Shown one piece after another: positions 27,708 to 37,269 of a DNA stretch of 64,000 bases. Source of the DNA: an uncultured Bradyrhizobium sp. GTDB taxonomy: Bacteria > Pseudomonadota > Alphaproteobacteria > Rhizobiales > Xanthobacteraceae. Numbering within the stretch: position 1 is the first letter of the stretch; every line of letters starts with the position of its first letter. Made by a program: the position numbers and the translations under genes. The DNA is taken from assembly GCF_936928535.1 (NCBI RefSeq), contig NZ_CAKZHY010000060.1:1-64000 (forward strand), read 5' to 3'. The notes below the pieces were generated by a model that saw only the letters and a program-made list of their open reading frames with translations, was not told where the DNA came from and searched no databases.

Positions 27708-27968
27708 TTACAGCGTCTCCACTTTCGGCGGCGGATAGCGCCGTGCCAGCATGGACAGCGGCAGGCGCCGCTCGTCCGCCGGTAACTCCAGCCAGGCCAG
27801 CACCTGCGGCCGTTTCCAGTCGCCGATGCCAAAATCCATGTCGACCCATTTCTGCGGCTCCGGCCCTTCAAGCCCGCGGACCCAGACGAAATAGCGTGGC
27901 AGGTCGCCGGCATCCGTTTCGGCCGGGGATCTGGCCGTGGGTCTGGTGGTGGGTCTCCTGGCCATCAT
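27708..27968 (-). CDS. conserved small protein of unknown function
   Basis: An 86-residue soluble protein with a Thr/Arg/Pro-rich N-terminus and a compact domain from about residue 22 (LPRYFVWVRGLEGPEPQKWV). Tryptophan content is high (four residues). Two adjacent ATG codons (27968 and 27965) could start it. I do not recognise the family. The 254 bp upstream of the DUF2235 gene (27454-27707) contain no other gene I can support. Confidence 0.7.
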   Translation of the reverse strand: MMARRPTTRPTARSPAETDAGDLPRYFVWVRGLEGPEPQKWVDMDFGIGDWKRPQVLAWLELPADERRLPLSMLARRYPPPKVETL

Positions 27969-28067
27969 TTGCTCGCTGCATCGACACCTATCCGCCTCAG
28001 GATATAGCTATTGCCACGGCGAAGTCGAACGCGTGGCCTCGATTGGGGCCTGTTGAGCCGAGAATGC

Positions 28068-28529
28068 ATGAGCGAAACTGTGACGGAAGGTTGGGGTGAC
28101 GCCCGCGCGGTGATGGCGCGGCTCGTCGGCTCATGGTCGCTCGACCGGGTCATCGCGGACCAGGGCAGCATGCGGGGAATTGCGACCTTCACGCCCTTGG
28201 ACGAGACGGGCCTGGCCTATCGCGAACAGGGCCGCTTGAGGCTCCTTGACGGCACCGCGCTCGAGGCCGAGCGCGAATACGTATTCCGCGAGAGCGACCG
28301 CGGATTCGAGGTCTTCTTCAAGGAGACCCCGCTGCGGCTCTTCCACGCGATCTCACTGTCCGCATCCGACGACGGCGCCATGCGCGGTCGCGCCGGCCAT
28401 CTCTGCAATCTCGACCATTACGGCTCGACCTACACATTCCGCGGCGATGGCAGCTTTGTCATTCGTCACGTCGTGTCAGGTCCGCGCAAGGACTACACGA
28501 TGGTCACGACCTACACGCGCCCAGCGTGA
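28068..28529 (+). CDS. DUF6314 family protein
   Basis: A 153-residue protein with a lipocalin-like beta pattern typical of DUF6314: LVGSWSLDRVI, GIATFTPL, LAYREQGRLRL, EREYVFRE, FEVFFKE, LFHAISL, GHLCNLDHYGSTY and a final SGPRKDYTMVTTY. No signal peptide. Function is unknown; the fold suggests binding of a small hydrophobic ligand. I chose the ATG at 28068 (MSETVTEG), where family similarity begins. Confidence 0.85.
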   Translation: MSETVTEGWGDARAVMARLVGSWSLDRVIADQGSMRGIATFTPLDETGLAYREQGRLRLLDGTALEAEREYVFRESDRGFEVFFKETPLRLFHAISLSASDDGAMRGRAGHLCNLDHYGSTYTFRGDGSFVIRHVVSGPRKDYTMVTTYTRPA

Positions 28530-28662
28530 GTCTGCTTCGCGGTTGTCGCGACATGGCGATCCGCGTCCGACCGGTTCCGAATGCCCTTGCCGTCTTTTCG
28601 GATTAGCGCTCGCGCCATCGTTCACGTGGTGCGTAGCTCGGAGAACCCGGTTGGATGCGCCG

Positions 28663-29436
28663 TTAGCGCACCGCAATTGCTATTCCGGCCAGTATTGCAG
28701 GAAGCGACCAGGTCCAATCTCCCATCAGCGAGACGGCTCCTGCAGCAACGACGCATCCCACGACAAAGCTGAGCAGGCGATGCAGGGAGTGATTGAGCGG
28801 CGTCGCATCGCGCGGCAGCAGGCGGTTGCGTGCAGCGAGGAGGTCCATCGCGGACAAGACTGCATTGGTCAAATTGCCGGTCATCACTGCAGTCGATATC
28901 GCGCCGGGCAGCGCCAGTCGAAGGAGCGCGTATTGGCAAGCCATAGCCGACACAGCCATCATCGCGGCAGCGATGGCGTTCAGTCCCGAGGGATCGGCCG
29001 ACGGCTTGGTGACGATGCTGAAGATCAACAGCATGAGAAGCAGCAGGAATTGAACCTGAAGCAACAGCCGCGCCAGATGCGAGCCGTGCCGACCGGAAGC
29101 CTGGGAGATCAGCCAAACGATCGCCAAGGCAATCATGAAAACGGGGATCGCCGACAACTGCGCCCAGTGAAACGTGCCGCCATCAATGGCAACCACGGTG
29201 GCCAGCACGATGTTGCCGGTCACGTGCGCCGTGAAGATGTGACCCAGGGTAAAGAAGCCGGTGAAGTCGACCATTCCGGCGATGATGCCGAGCAATGGCG
29301 GTAGCCGCGCCTCCAGGCGCGACAGGTCCACCGCTTCGTTGACCGAAGCGAGCGCCCTCGGAGATACAGGACTGCCTTGAGCAGGCAGAGACATCTCCAG
29401 CGGCTCCGGTTGCAAGCTCTGATCGGTCCCGGGCAT
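28663..29436 (-). CDS. DUF1275 (YoaK-like) membrane protein
   Basis: A 257-residue inner-membrane protein with about six helices and the DUF1275 signatures FFTLGHIFTAHVTGNIVLA, ACQYALLRLALPG and STAVMTGNLTNAVL. The family is poorly characterised and probably transports small solutes. The start at 29436 lacks a clear ribosome-binding site; an ATG at 29394 (MSLPAQG) is possible. It is the last gene of the 14-gene minus-strand run. Confidence 0.85.
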   Translation of the reverse strand: MPGTDQSLQPEPLEMSLPAQGSPVSPRALASVNEAVDLSRLEARLPPLLGIIAGMVDFTGFFTLGHIFTAHVTGNIVLATVVAIDGGTFHWAQLSAIPVFMIALAIVWLISQASGRHGSHLARLLLQVQFLLLLMLLIFSIVTKPSADPSGLNAIAAAMMAVSAMACQYALLRLALPGAISTAVMTGNLTNAVLSAMDLLAARNRLLPRDATPLNHSLHRLLSFVVGCVVAAGAVSLMGDWTWSLPAILAGIAIAVR

Positions 29437-29457
29437 CAGCCTGACGATAGATCTCGT

Positions 29458-30168
29458 TCAGGCGCCGGCGCTTTGCCCGCCGTCGACATGCAGGATTTCG
29501 CCGGTGACGAAGCCCGCACCCTCGAGGAAGAGCACGGCCTCGACGATCTCGTGGACCTCGGCCATCCGTCCAATCGGGTGCAGCTTGCCGAGATCGTCAT
29601 ACATTTCAGGCTTGTGCATCGACGTCTTGGTCGCTCCTGGCGCTACCGCGTTGACGCGGATTCCCCGGCTTGCGAGTTCGACGGCAAGCGACTTCGTCGC
29701 GGCGTTCAGGCCACCCTTGGTCAGAGCTGCCAACGCCGACGGCGCCTGGCTGCTGACGTTCTCGTCAAGGCTGCTCGTGATCTGCACGATGTGCCCGGAG
29801 CCGCGCTTCAGCATCTCCGCGGTCGCGCGCCGCGTAATATGGAAAAAGCCGTTGAGATTAATCGCCAGCATCCTGGCATAGTCATCGTCCGTATAGTCGA
29901 TGAACGGCTTTCCGATGAAGATGCCGGCGTTGTTGACCAGCGTGTCGACGCGACCAAATCGGTCGAGCGCTTGCCGGACAATTTTCTCTGCGGTTCTCGG
30001 GTCGCCGATGTCGCCGGCGACGGCAAGAATGTCCGGATCGGATGACGGTTCAATCGAGCGGGCGTTCGCGATCACGCGGTAGTTTCTGCCGCGATACGCT
30101 TTCACCAAGGCTTCGCCGATGCCTCGCGAAGCGCCGGTGATGATCGCAACTTTACGTTCTTCGTTCAT
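29458..30168 (-). CDS. SDR family oxidoreductase lacking the catalytic Tyr
   Basis: A 236-residue Rossmann-fold protein with the NAD(P)-binding motif TGASRGIGEA (residues 11-20), LVNNAGIFIG (78-87) and catalytic-site Ser (ITSSLDE). The usual YxxxK is not present: Lys151 (LTKGGL) is retained but the residue four before it is Ala147. I recall a subfamily with similar PSALAxLTKGG sequences, so this is likely a true feature rather than an error. The ATG at 30168 follows GGAGG; an in-frame ATG 12 bp upstream contains that site and is unlikely. It lies 47 bp after bdhA. Confidence 0.88.
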   Translation of the reverse strand: MNEERKVAIITGASRGIGEALVKAYRGRNYRVIANARSIEPSSDPDILAVAGDIGDPRTAEKIVRQALDRFGRVDTLVNNAGIFIGKPFIDYTDDDYARMLAINLNGFFHITRRATAEMLKRGSGHIVQITSSLDENVSSQAPSALAALTKGGLNAATKSLAVELASRGIRVNAVAPGATKTSMHKPEMYDDLGKLHPIGRMAEVHEIVEAVLFLEGAGFVTGEILHVDGGQSAGA

Positions 30169-30215
30169 GTGAACCTCCATTTTCGCTCGTCGAGCGGGTC
30201 AGCTGGTTGTTTCCG

Positions 30216-30998
30216 TTATTGCGCGGTCCATCCGCCGTCGACCGCGATCGCGGTGCCCGTGACCTGGTCTGCCGCAGGCGAACACAGGAAGGTCACGGTG
30301 CCTCCAAGCTGCTCCGGAGAGACGAATTGGGAAGACGGCTGCTTCTCACCCAGCAGCGCCTTGGCAGCGTCCTGTTGGCTGATGTTCTTCTGCGCGGCCA
30401 AATCGCTGATTTGCTTTTCGACCAGAGGTGTCCGCACCCAGCCGGGACAGATCGCGTTGCAGGTCACGCCGCTGCCGGCTGTCTCCAGGCCGACCACCTT
30501 TGTCAGGCCGATCAAGCCGTGCTTGGCCGCGACGTAGGCGGCCTTGTGTGTCGACCCGACGAGGCCGTGGGTCGAAGCAATGTTGACGATCCGGCCCCAG
30601 CGCTGCTTCTTCATCTGCGGCACCGCGGCGGCGATGCCGTGGAATGCAGCCGACAGATTGATGTCCAGGATCGCGTGCCACTTCGCGGCTGGAAATTCGT
30701 CCACTGGTGCCGTGAACTGGATGCCGGCATTGTTCACGAGGATGTCGAGGCGCCCGAACGTCTCGACCGTGGTCGCGATCAGTCGGCGCACGGAATCGCC
30801 CTTCGACATGTCGGCGCCGTCGTACCCGACACGCACGTCGTGCTCGCGTTCGAGCCCGCTGCGGATGGCTTCGATCTCGCCGGGATCGCCGAAGCCGTTC
30901 AACACGATGTTGGCGCGGAGCCGGGCTAGTTCCCTGGCGATGCCGAGCCCGATGCCGCTGGTCGAGCCGGTGACGATAGCGACTTTATTCTTCAACAT
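30216..30998 (-). CDS. bdhA: D-3-hydroxybutyrate dehydrogenase
   Basis: A 260-residue SDR that oxidises (R)-3-hydroxybutyrate to acetoacetate with NAD. It matches bacterial BdhA closely: VTGSTSGIGLGIA at the N-terminus, LVNNAGIQFTAPVDEFP, IASTHGLVGSTHKAAYVAAK with the intact Tyr and Lys, and ICPGWVRTPLVEKQI. The acetoacetate decarboxylase and patatin genes of the same run suggest a ketone-body or PHB-degradation role. The ATG at 30998 follows AAAGGAAC; the frame is open upstream without similarity. Confidence 0.93.
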   Translation of the reverse strand: MLKNKVAIVTGSTSGIGLGIARELARLRANIVLNGFGDPGEIEAIRSGLEREHDVRVGYDGADMSKGDSVRRLIATTVETFGRLDILVNNAGIQFTAPVDEFPAAKWHAILDINLSAAFHGIAAAVPQMKKQRWGRIVNIASTHGLVGSTHKAAYVAAKHGLIGLTKVVGLETAGSGVTCNAICPGWVRTPLVEKQISDLAAQKNISQQDAAKALLGEKQPSSQFVSPEQLGGTVTFLCSPAADQVTGTAIAVDGGWTAQ

Positions 30999-31044
30999 GG
31001 GAGTTCCTTTCGTGCTTGGTGGTGATGTCGTTGGATGAGTGAAA

Positions 31045-32655
31045 TCAATGCCCGCCGCCGGCTTCAAGATGCCCGGGCTTCGTGAGCATGAGCGCTGCGA
31101 GCAGCGCGACGATCTGCGAAACGCCGAGCAGATAGAAGGTGTCGCTGAAGCCGAGAATGAAGGCCTGCTTCTGGATGATCTTGCCGATCGCGACATAGGC
31201 ATGGTGGATCGCATCGACACGGTCGATCACGCCATGGCTCATGAAATACTGGGTGAGCCGATCGAGCCGGGTGCGGGTCGCCTGCTCGAACATCGTCACC
31301 TGCTGCGAGAGCACGTTGGAATGATACTGCTCGCGTTTGGTCAGCAACGTCTGGAGCGCGGCAATACCGATCGCGCCGCCGAGGTTGCGCATCATGTTGA
31401 ACAACGCCGACGCGGACCCGGCATTCTCCGCCTCGATGCCGGCCGTCGCGACCGCCGAGAGCGGCGCAAAGACGAGGGCCTGACCGAGCGCGCGGATCAC
31501 GTTCGGCCAAAAAAGCTGATCGGCCGCATAGTCGTTGGTCATGTAGATGTTGAAGAAATTGGAGCCGCCAAACAGCACGAAGCCGACGCCGATCACGAGG
31601 CGTGGATCGAGCCGCTGCATCAGGCGGGGCACCAGCGGGATCAGCACGAGCTGCGGCAGGCCGGTCCACGCCAGCACCATGCCGATCTGCTCGGAATTGT
31701 AGCCCTGGATGCGGGACAGGTAGACCGGCAGGACATAGACGGAGCCATACAGCGATACGCCCAGCAGGAAGTTCGCCAGGACGCCGAAGCCGAAATTGCG
31801 CCGGAACAGGATGCGCAGGTTCAGCAGTGGCTTCGTCACGGTCAGCTCGATCGCGAGAAACAGCGTCAAGGCGACGGCGGCGATCACGCTCAGGCGGACG
31901 ATGAAGGGCGAGCCGAACCAGTCGTCCTTGTTACCCTCTTCCAGCACGGTCTGGAGCGCGGCGAGCCCGATTGCCATGGTGGCGATGCCGGCCCAGTCGC
32001 CTTCGCGAAGCAGCGAGAGCTTCATGGGTTCCGCCTCCAGCGAAACGTAGAGCATGGTGATCATGATCGAGCCCGGCACGATGTTGACGTAGAAGACGTA
32101 TTCCCAGCCGAGATTCTCGGTGAGATAGCCTCCGATGGTCGGACCGATCGCCGGCGCGAATGTCGCGGATATCGCAAACATCGCGAGCCCGATCGGTTGC
32201 CTGGCCTTCGGCAACAGCGTGATGATCAGCGTGAACGCCATGGGGATCAGCACGCCGCCGGTAAATCCCTGAACCGCGCGCAGGGCGATCATCTGCGGCA
32301 GGTTCTGCGCCAGCGCGCAGGCGGCGGAGAACACCAGGAACAGGAAGGCATTGGTGAGCAGATAGAGGCGGACCGAGAATACCCGGGCGAGCCAGCCGCT
32401 GAGCGGGATCACGACGATTTCGGCGATCAGATACGAGGTCGAGATCCAGCCGCCATCGTCGATGCCCGCGCCGATGCCGCCCTGAATGTTGGCAAGGGAC
32501 GCGTTAACGATCTGGATGTTGAGCACCGCCATGAAGGCGCCCAACGTGGCTCCGCTGACGGCGAGCCAGGTCTTTGCCGAGACGGTGGGAGTCGCCGCTG
32601 GTGACTGACTTTCGCCGCCGGTCCCGGTGCCATCAGTGGTTTGCAGTGTCGTCAT
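31045..32655 (-). CDS. DHA2-family MFS drug/H+ efflux transporter (EmrB-like)
   Basis: A 536-residue transporter with 14 predicted membrane helices. DHA2 motifs include AVLNIQIVNASLANIQGG (helix 1), GWISTSYLIAEIVVIPLSGWL, LRAVQGFTGGVLIPM (motif around helix 4) and GPTIGGYL (motif C). It should export hydrophobic drugs or metabolites with proton exchange. The HlyD-type partner lies 35 bp upstream in the operon, forming an EmrAB-like pair. Its outer-membrane partner is not in the window. Confidence 0.93.
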   Translation of the reverse strand: MTTLQTTDGTGTGGESQSPAATPTVSAKTWLAVSGATLGAFMAVLNIQIVNASLANIQGGIGAGIDDGGWISTSYLIAEIVVIPLSGWLARVFSVRLYLLTNAFLFLVFSAACALAQNLPQMIALRAVQGFTGGVLIPMAFTLIITLLPKARQPIGLAMFAISATFAPAIGPTIGGYLTENLGWEYVFYVNIVPGSIMITMLYVSLEAEPMKLSLLREGDWAGIATMAIGLAALQTVLEEGNKDDWFGSPFIVRLSVIAAVALTLFLAIELTVTKPLLNLRILFRRNFGFGVLANFLLGVSLYGSVYVLPVYLSRIQGYNSEQIGMVLAWTGLPQLVLIPLVPRLMQRLDPRLVIGVGFVLFGGSNFFNIYMTNDYAADQLFWPNVIRALGQALVFAPLSAVATAGIEAENAGSASALFNMMRNLGGAIGIAALQTLLTKREQYHSNVLSQQVTMFEQATRTRLDRLTQYFMSHGVIDRVDAIHHAYVAIGKIIQKQAFILGFSDTFYLLGVSQIVALLAALMLTKPGHLEAGGGH

Positions 32656-32690
32656 GGCGATCTGCTCAGGTGCGAGGGAGGACGGTTCTG

Positions 32691-33839
32691 TCAGCCGCGG
32701 GGCTTGCCGCCACGCGAGGCGAGCCGCTTCTCGGCGTCACGCTCGGCGACAACAGCCGACTTGGTATTGACAGTGGGCTCGGCCGACATTCCGGGGCGCA
32801 GCAGGCCGTTCAGGCTCTGGTCGTCGAGCACGATCTTCACCGGCACGCGCTGCACGATCTTGGTGAAGTTGCCGGTCGCATTGTCGGGCGGCAGCAGGGC
32901 GAACTCCAGGCCGCTCGCCGGCGACAGGCTGTCGACATGGCCCTTCAGCGTCGTCGAATGGAAGCTATCGACGCGCAGCTCGACCGGCTGTCCGTTGCGC
33001 ACGTGAGTGAGCTGCGTCTCCTTGAAATTGGCGACCACATAGACCGCATTGAGCGGGACCACTGCCATGAGCTGGGTGCCCGCCTGGACATATTGGCCGA
33101 CCCGCAAGGTGCGCGCGCCAACGGTGCCGTCAACAGGCGCGGTGATCCGCGTGTAGGAGAGGTTCAGCGCCGCCTGCTGCTCCAGCGCGCGAGCGTGATC
33201 GAGCTGCGCGAGAGCCTGAGCGCGCTGGGTCGAGAGCACCTCGATCCGCTTATTGGCGGCGATCAACCCCGCCTTGCCTTGCTGCAATTGCGCGGTCTGC
33301 GAGCGCAACGCCGCATCGGTCTGTTGCGCACGTTGAATCGTGCCCGCACCCGACTTCATGAGATCGTCGTAGCGAGCGCGCTCCTGCTGGGCGAATTTCA
33401 GATTGGCCTCGGTGGCGTCGACCTCGGCCGCCTGCTGTTGAATCAGCGGCTCCTGCAGTTCGATCTGCGCGTTCAGATTTTTGACCGCGGCCTCGGATGC
33501 TGCGACATCCGCCTGGGCCTGTTTCAACGCGGTCTTGAAGTCGCGGTCGTCGATCCGCGCCAGCACCTGGCCCGACTGCACCGGCTCGTTGTCGGCGACG
33601 AGAACCTCGGCGATGTAGCCGGAGACTTTGGGCGCGACGATCGTGGAGTCCGCCTTCACATAGGCATCGTCGGTCGTCTCCAGGTAGCGGCCGGCCGTGA
33701 CATAGTAGTGGCCGTAAGTCGTAGCCCCTGCGGCGGCGAGCGCAGCGGTGAACGCGAGCGCTGCGCGCCGGATCGCCTGTCGCGATGGCACATGACGGGC
33801 TTTGGTCTTCGGTTCGGAGGCGTAAGAAAGGGTCGACAT
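32691..33839 (-). CDS. HlyD/EmrA-type periplasmic adaptor protein
   Basis: A 382-residue membrane fusion protein. A single N-terminal membrane segment (about 25-45; AALAFTAALAAAGATTYGHY) precedes the biotinyl-lipoyl domain (IVAPKVSGYIAEVLVADNEP), a long coiled-coil hairpin rich in Ala/Gln (about 85-215) and a beta-barrel domain (ITAPVDGTVGARTLRVGQY). It links the EmrB-like pump to an outer-membrane channel. The ATG at 33839 follows GGAGAGAG. Confidence 0.93.
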   Translation of the reverse strand: MSTLSYASEPKTKARHVPSRQAIRRAALAFTAALAAAGATTYGHYYVTAGRYLETTDDAYVKADSTIVAPKVSGYIAEVLVADNEPVQSGQVLARIDDRDFKTALKQAQADVAASEAAVKNLNAQIELQEPLIQQQAAEVDATEANLKFAQQERARYDDLMKSGAGTIQRAQQTDAALRSQTAQLQQGKAGLIAANKRIEVLSTQRAQALAQLDHARALEQQAALNLSYTRITAPVDGTVGARTLRVGQYVQAGTQLMAVVPLNAVYVVANFKETQLTHVRNGQPVELRVDSFHSTTLKGHVDSLSPASGLEFALLPPDNATGNFTKIVQRVPVKIVLDDQSLNGLLRPGMSAEPTVNTKSAVVAERDAEKRLASRGGKPRG

Positions 33840-33870
33840 GGCTCTCTCCGGCTGCGGGGGGCGGTGAATC

Positions 33871-35046
33871 TCAATCACGACGATGGACGTCGTGGGTGAC
33901 GATGCCGAGCTCGGGAGACGGCGGGTCCAGGCGGCGCGGATCGGCCAGCGTGCGGCGGATGTCGTCGAGCCCGCTCTGCCAATGCGCGCGCATCGCGCTC
34001 AGCCCGAACTCGTAATCCCTGGAATGGCCTTCATGGATCTTGGTCTGATAGATCAGGTGAACGATGTTGTAGGCGCGCTCGCGCGCCATCTCGGCGATGT
34101 CGCGGATCTCCGGATCGCGCCTTGCGGTTTCCGGCAGCTTCTCGATCGTCCGCTGCAAGGCCCGGCGCATCTTCTGCATGCGCAGCACCTGGTCGGTCAC
34201 GGTGCGGGTGCGGCTCGAATATTGGATGTCCTTCTGCCGGCTCGAAACCTCCATCATGTCGTAGGGAACGCGGCCCCTGGCCGACCAGAGATCGATCTGG
34301 AACGTCAGCGTGTCACGAGGCTCGCCCGACAGGACGCGGGAGAGAGGCGTGTTCGACACGACGCCGCCGTCCCAATAATGCTCGCCTTCGATTTCGACCG
34401 CGGGGAAGCCCGGCGGCAGCGCGCCCGACGCCATGAAATGCTTCGGTCCGAGTCGGCGTTCGGCGGTGTCGAAATAGACCAGATTTCCGGTGCGGACGTT
34501 GACCGCGCCGACGCTGACACGCACCTCGCCCGAGTTGAGCCGGTCGAAATCGACGAACCGCTCCAGCGTCTGGTGCAGAGGTGCCGTGTCGTAAAAGCTG
34601 GTCGCGGCGTTACCCGAGAACGGCGACCAGAGCGGTGAGGGGAAGCGTGGCTTGAAGAAGCCTGGCTGGCCCTGAACCAATGCTCTCGCTGCCGCCAACG
34701 CGTTGCGGATCGAGGTGATGTCGAAGGCAAAGGGCATGGCATTGGCCAGTCCTTCGCCTGCGGGCCATTCGATCGAAAACGCACAGATGGTTTCCCAGAA
34801 CTCGCGAAGCCGCTGCACGCGCTCGCCTTCGGGCGAGCCGGCGATGATGGCGGCGTTGAGAGCCCCGATCGAAATGCCGGCCAACCAGTTTGGCCGGATC
34901 CCGGCCTCGTGCAGGCCTTGGTAGACTCCGGCCTGATAGGCGCCGAGAGCTCCACCGCCCTGGAGCACCAGAGCAACCACGTCATAGGGCAGCGGCCTGG
35001 ATTGTGGCGCCACAGGCATGTTCAGCTCACGCGTGACCTTAAGCAT
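33871..35046 (-). CDS. patatin-like phospholipase with DUF3734 domain
   Basis: A 391-residue serine lipase. The oxyanion loop is LQGGGALGAYQAG (residues about 28-40), the nucleophile Ser lies in LAGISIGALNAA, and the catalytic Asp in WDGGVVSNTPL. The C-terminal third (from about residue 260: LTFQIDLWSARGRVPYDMME) is the DUF3734 domain. In many proteobacteria this lipase is encoded with 3-hydroxybutyrate dehydrogenase and acetoacetate decarboxylase, as here. It may release fatty acids or hydroxybutyrate from lipid or PHB. The ATG at 35046 follows GGGAG. Confidence 0.92.
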   Translation of the reverse strand: MLKVTRELNMPVAPQSRPLPYDVVALVLQGGGALGAYQAGVYQGLHEAGIRPNWLAGISIGALNAAIIAGSPEGERVQRLREFWETICAFSIEWPAGEGLANAMPFAFDITSIRNALAAARALVQGQPGFFKPRFPSPLWSPFSGNAATSFYDTAPLHQTLERFVDFDRLNSGEVRVSVGAVNVRTGNLVYFDTAERRLGPKHFMASGALPPGFPAVEIEGEHYWDGGVVSNTPLSRVLSGEPRDTLTFQIDLWSARGRVPYDMMEVSSRQKDIQYSSRTRTVTDQVLRMQKMRRALQRTIEKLPETARRDPEIRDIAEMARERAYNIVHLIYQTKIHEGHSRDYEFGLSAMRAHWQSGLDDIRRTLADPRRLDPPSPELGIVTHDVHRRD

Positions 35047-35076
35047 TTCGAATCTCCCGACGTTGCGGCTGATGTG

Positions 35077-35877
35077 TCAGCCGGCGCTTGCCTCAATGAG
35101 GATTTCGGATCTGGACCTGGGTTGCCGTGCCGTCGCTTCGGGCGACAAATAGTCATGGACCACGGTACCGAGACCGAGCGTCAGGTCGGCCACGAGATGT
35201 TTGGCCGACAGCACTTGCAGGACCGGAAGCTCGGCGACCGGTGCCAGGGCATGCGAATACAGGTCCAGCGCCGCCGGCCCGGTCCAGGCGCCTTTCACGG
35301 TGATGTCCTCGAGATGGTAACGGACCAACTCGCAGATGCGCGCCAAGCCATCGACATGCGGGATGATCTTCAGCAGGAAATTGGGCGCGGTGAGCTTCCT
35401 GGCCTCGGTCTCGATGTCGAGCGCGCGGTGTTTGTAACCCATGGTGCCGGTTGCGATACGAATCGAGCCGTAGTTCAAGGTGCCGACCAGCGTATCGATC
35501 TCGACCGCGAGCTTCGGCTGCGCCAGCTTCTTTGGAAATCCCCACAGCTCCCGCCCGCCGGCGATGGGCGGGTGATCATTGAGGAACATCTGATGGGTAA
35601 AGCTGCCGAGCTGCCCCTGATAGGACACCGGGATGACCTGGCCGCTTTCGGTGTAGTCGCCGAACCCTGTTGAGTCGGGCATGCGGATGAATTCGTAGTT
35701 CACCACAGGTTCGGTCAGCTCGAGCGGCGCCGGGACGATCCGGCGCAGCGCCTCGGGATCCGTCCGGTACTGGATGATGAAATATTCGCGGTTGACGAAG
35801 CGGTAGGGGCCCGGGGGAAAGGCCGGGTTGGTCAGCGGCATGGCGAACGCCGTCGTGCGCACGGTCTCGTGTTTCAT
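35077..35877 (-). CDS. adc: acetoacetate decarboxylase
   Basis: A 266-residue enzyme that converts acetoacetate to acetone and CO2 through a Schiff base. The active-site pair Lys116-Lys117 lies in [13 protein letters not shown], matching the Lys115-Lys116 pair of the clostridial enzyme. Other family features are the conserved Glu/Arg segments [15 protein letters not shown] and [16 protein letters not shown]. Start at 35877 follows GGAG. It is 30 bp upstream of the patatin gene in the run. Confidence 0.93.
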   Translation of the reverse strand: MKHETVRTTAFAMPLTNPAFPPGPYRFVNREYFIIQYRTDPEALRRIVPAPLELTEPVVNYEFIRMPDSTGFGDYTESGQVIPVSYQGQLGSFTHQMFLNDHPPIAGGRELWGFPKKLAQPKLAVEIDTLVGTLNYGSIRIATGTMGYKHRALDIETEARKLTAPNFLLKIIPHVDGLARICELVRYHLEDITVKGAWTGPAALDLYSHALAPVAELPVLQVLSAKHLVADLTLGLGTVVHDYLSPEATARQPRSRSEILIEASAG

Positions 35878-35955
35878 CGGGAGCGGCTCCAGTTTGGTCG
35901 TTGACGAGGGCGCCGCGCTTCCGCGTCGGAAGCGCGGCCGTATCTCTTGAGGGCC

Positions 35956-37161
35956 TCAGACCTCGGTCACGTGCTCCGGATCGGCGGACGCGAGCGCGGC
36001 GGCACGCTCGGCCCGCGGCGGGTAGATCCACACGGTGTTGATCTCCTGCTTGGTCTTCTTGGCGACGTCGCCGACCATCTCGACTTTCCGTTCCCAGCCG
36101 CGCGTGAAGACCGCGCCGGCCTCGCCAAGGTCGAGGCACGTGACGTAGGTCTTCTGGTGGTATGGCTTGGTCGGGACGCCGAGGAGCTCGGCGGCGGCAT
36201 TGTTGCCGGCGAAGGCACCCATTCGTGTGGCGTGCTGGCAGGACATCAGCGCAAAGTTTCCGGCATCGTCGCACGCTGCCTTCGCAGCATCGCCGGTTGC
36301 AAAGACGCCGGGCACCGATGCCACGCGCAGATCCTGATCCACCAGCAGACGGCCAAGGTTGTCGCGCTCGGCCGGGATCTGCTGGGTCAATGGCGCTGCG
36401 CGAATGCCCGCCGCCCAGACTACGGTCTCCGCTTCGATGCGCTCACCACTCGAAAGTGTGACGCCGGTATCGTCGAGCGAGTTGACGCCAGTACCGACCC
36501 GGGTCTCGACGCCGAGCTTGCGGAGTGCATCCTCGATGATCGGGCGTGGGCCAACGCCCATGTCGGGAGCAACCGCGGCATTGCGCTCGACGATGATCAC
36601 GCGTGGCTTCGCATCCTTGCCGAGGATGGTACGAAGCCGCTTGGGCAGCTCGGTGGCGGCTTCGATGCCGGTGAAACCGCCGCCGGCTACGACGATCGTG
36701 TCGCGTCCGTTTCTGGCCGGCCTGTCGGCCAGGCTGTGCAGATGCCTGTCGAGGGCAACCGCATCATCGAGCGAGTCGACACTGAAGCCATGCTCGGCAA
36801 GGCCCGGAATGTTCGGCCGGGAGAGCCGGCTGCCGGTGGCGACGACCAGTCGGTCATAGGAGAGCGTCTTTCGTGTCCCTCCTGCGGTCGAGACCTGCAC
36901 CATGCGCGATTTGGTATCGATCGTTTCCGCGCTGCCCTGCACGTAGCTGACGTCGATGGACTCGAGCACCTCAAGCAAAGGCGCGGTCAGCGTTTCCGGC
37001 TTCGCTTCGTAGAGCCGCGGGCGAACCACCAGTGTGGGCTCCGGTGCAACCAGCGCGATCTCGAGTTCGTCGGGCGAAGCGCCCTGGATGTCGCGCAGGC
37101 GGGCAGCTGAAAGTGCGGCGTACATGCCGGCAAAGCCGGCGCCGATGATGACTAGTCGCAT
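35956..37161 (-). CDS. FAD-dependent NADH dehydrogenase-like oxidoreductase (NDH-2 type)
   Basis: A 401-residue two-dinucleotide-binding-domain flavoprotein. FAD site: VIIGAGFAGMYAALSAA (residues 4-20). NADH site: TIVVAGGGFTGIEAATELP near residue 150. A second FAD segment is VPGVFATGDAAKAA near residue 300. The layout fits type II NADH dehydrogenases, but there is no hydrophobic C-terminal anchor, so electrons may go to quinone peripherally or to another acceptor. The ATG at 37161 follows AGGAG. Confidence 0.88.
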   Translation of the reverse strand: MRLVIIGAGFAGMYAALSAARLRDIQGASPDELEIALVAPEPTLVVRPRLYEAKPETLTAPLLEVLESIDVSYVQGSAETIDTKSRMVQVSTAGGTRKTLSYDRLVVATGSRLSRPNIPGLAEHGFSVDSLDDAVALDRHLHSLADRPARNGRDTIVVAGGGFTGIEAATELPKRLRTILGKDAKPRVIIVERNAAVAPDMGVGPRPIIEDALRKLGVETRVGTGVNSLDDTGVTLSSGERIEAETVVWAAGIRAAPLTQQIPAERDNLGRLLVDQDLRVASVPGVFATGDAAKAACDDAGNFALMSCQHATRMGAFAGNNAAAELLGVPTKPYHQKTYVTCLDLGEAGAVFTRGWERKVEMVGDVAKKTKQEINTVWIYPPRAERAAALASADPEHVTEV

Positions 37162-37269
37162 GTGACGTTCTCCTGTGGTTGATCTTCGGGCATAGGCGCG
37201 CCGCCGCCGCTCTGCTCGCGGTTTCGTGGGCTGGTCGACGCGTAGACGTGAAATGAAAGTCGTGGAGTC

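Noticed and set aside
31039..32604. A 521-residue plus-strand frame opposite the MFS gene
   Set aside because: It is the antisense shadow of a clear 14-helix transporter; composition is His/Arg/Glu-rich and no domain is visible.
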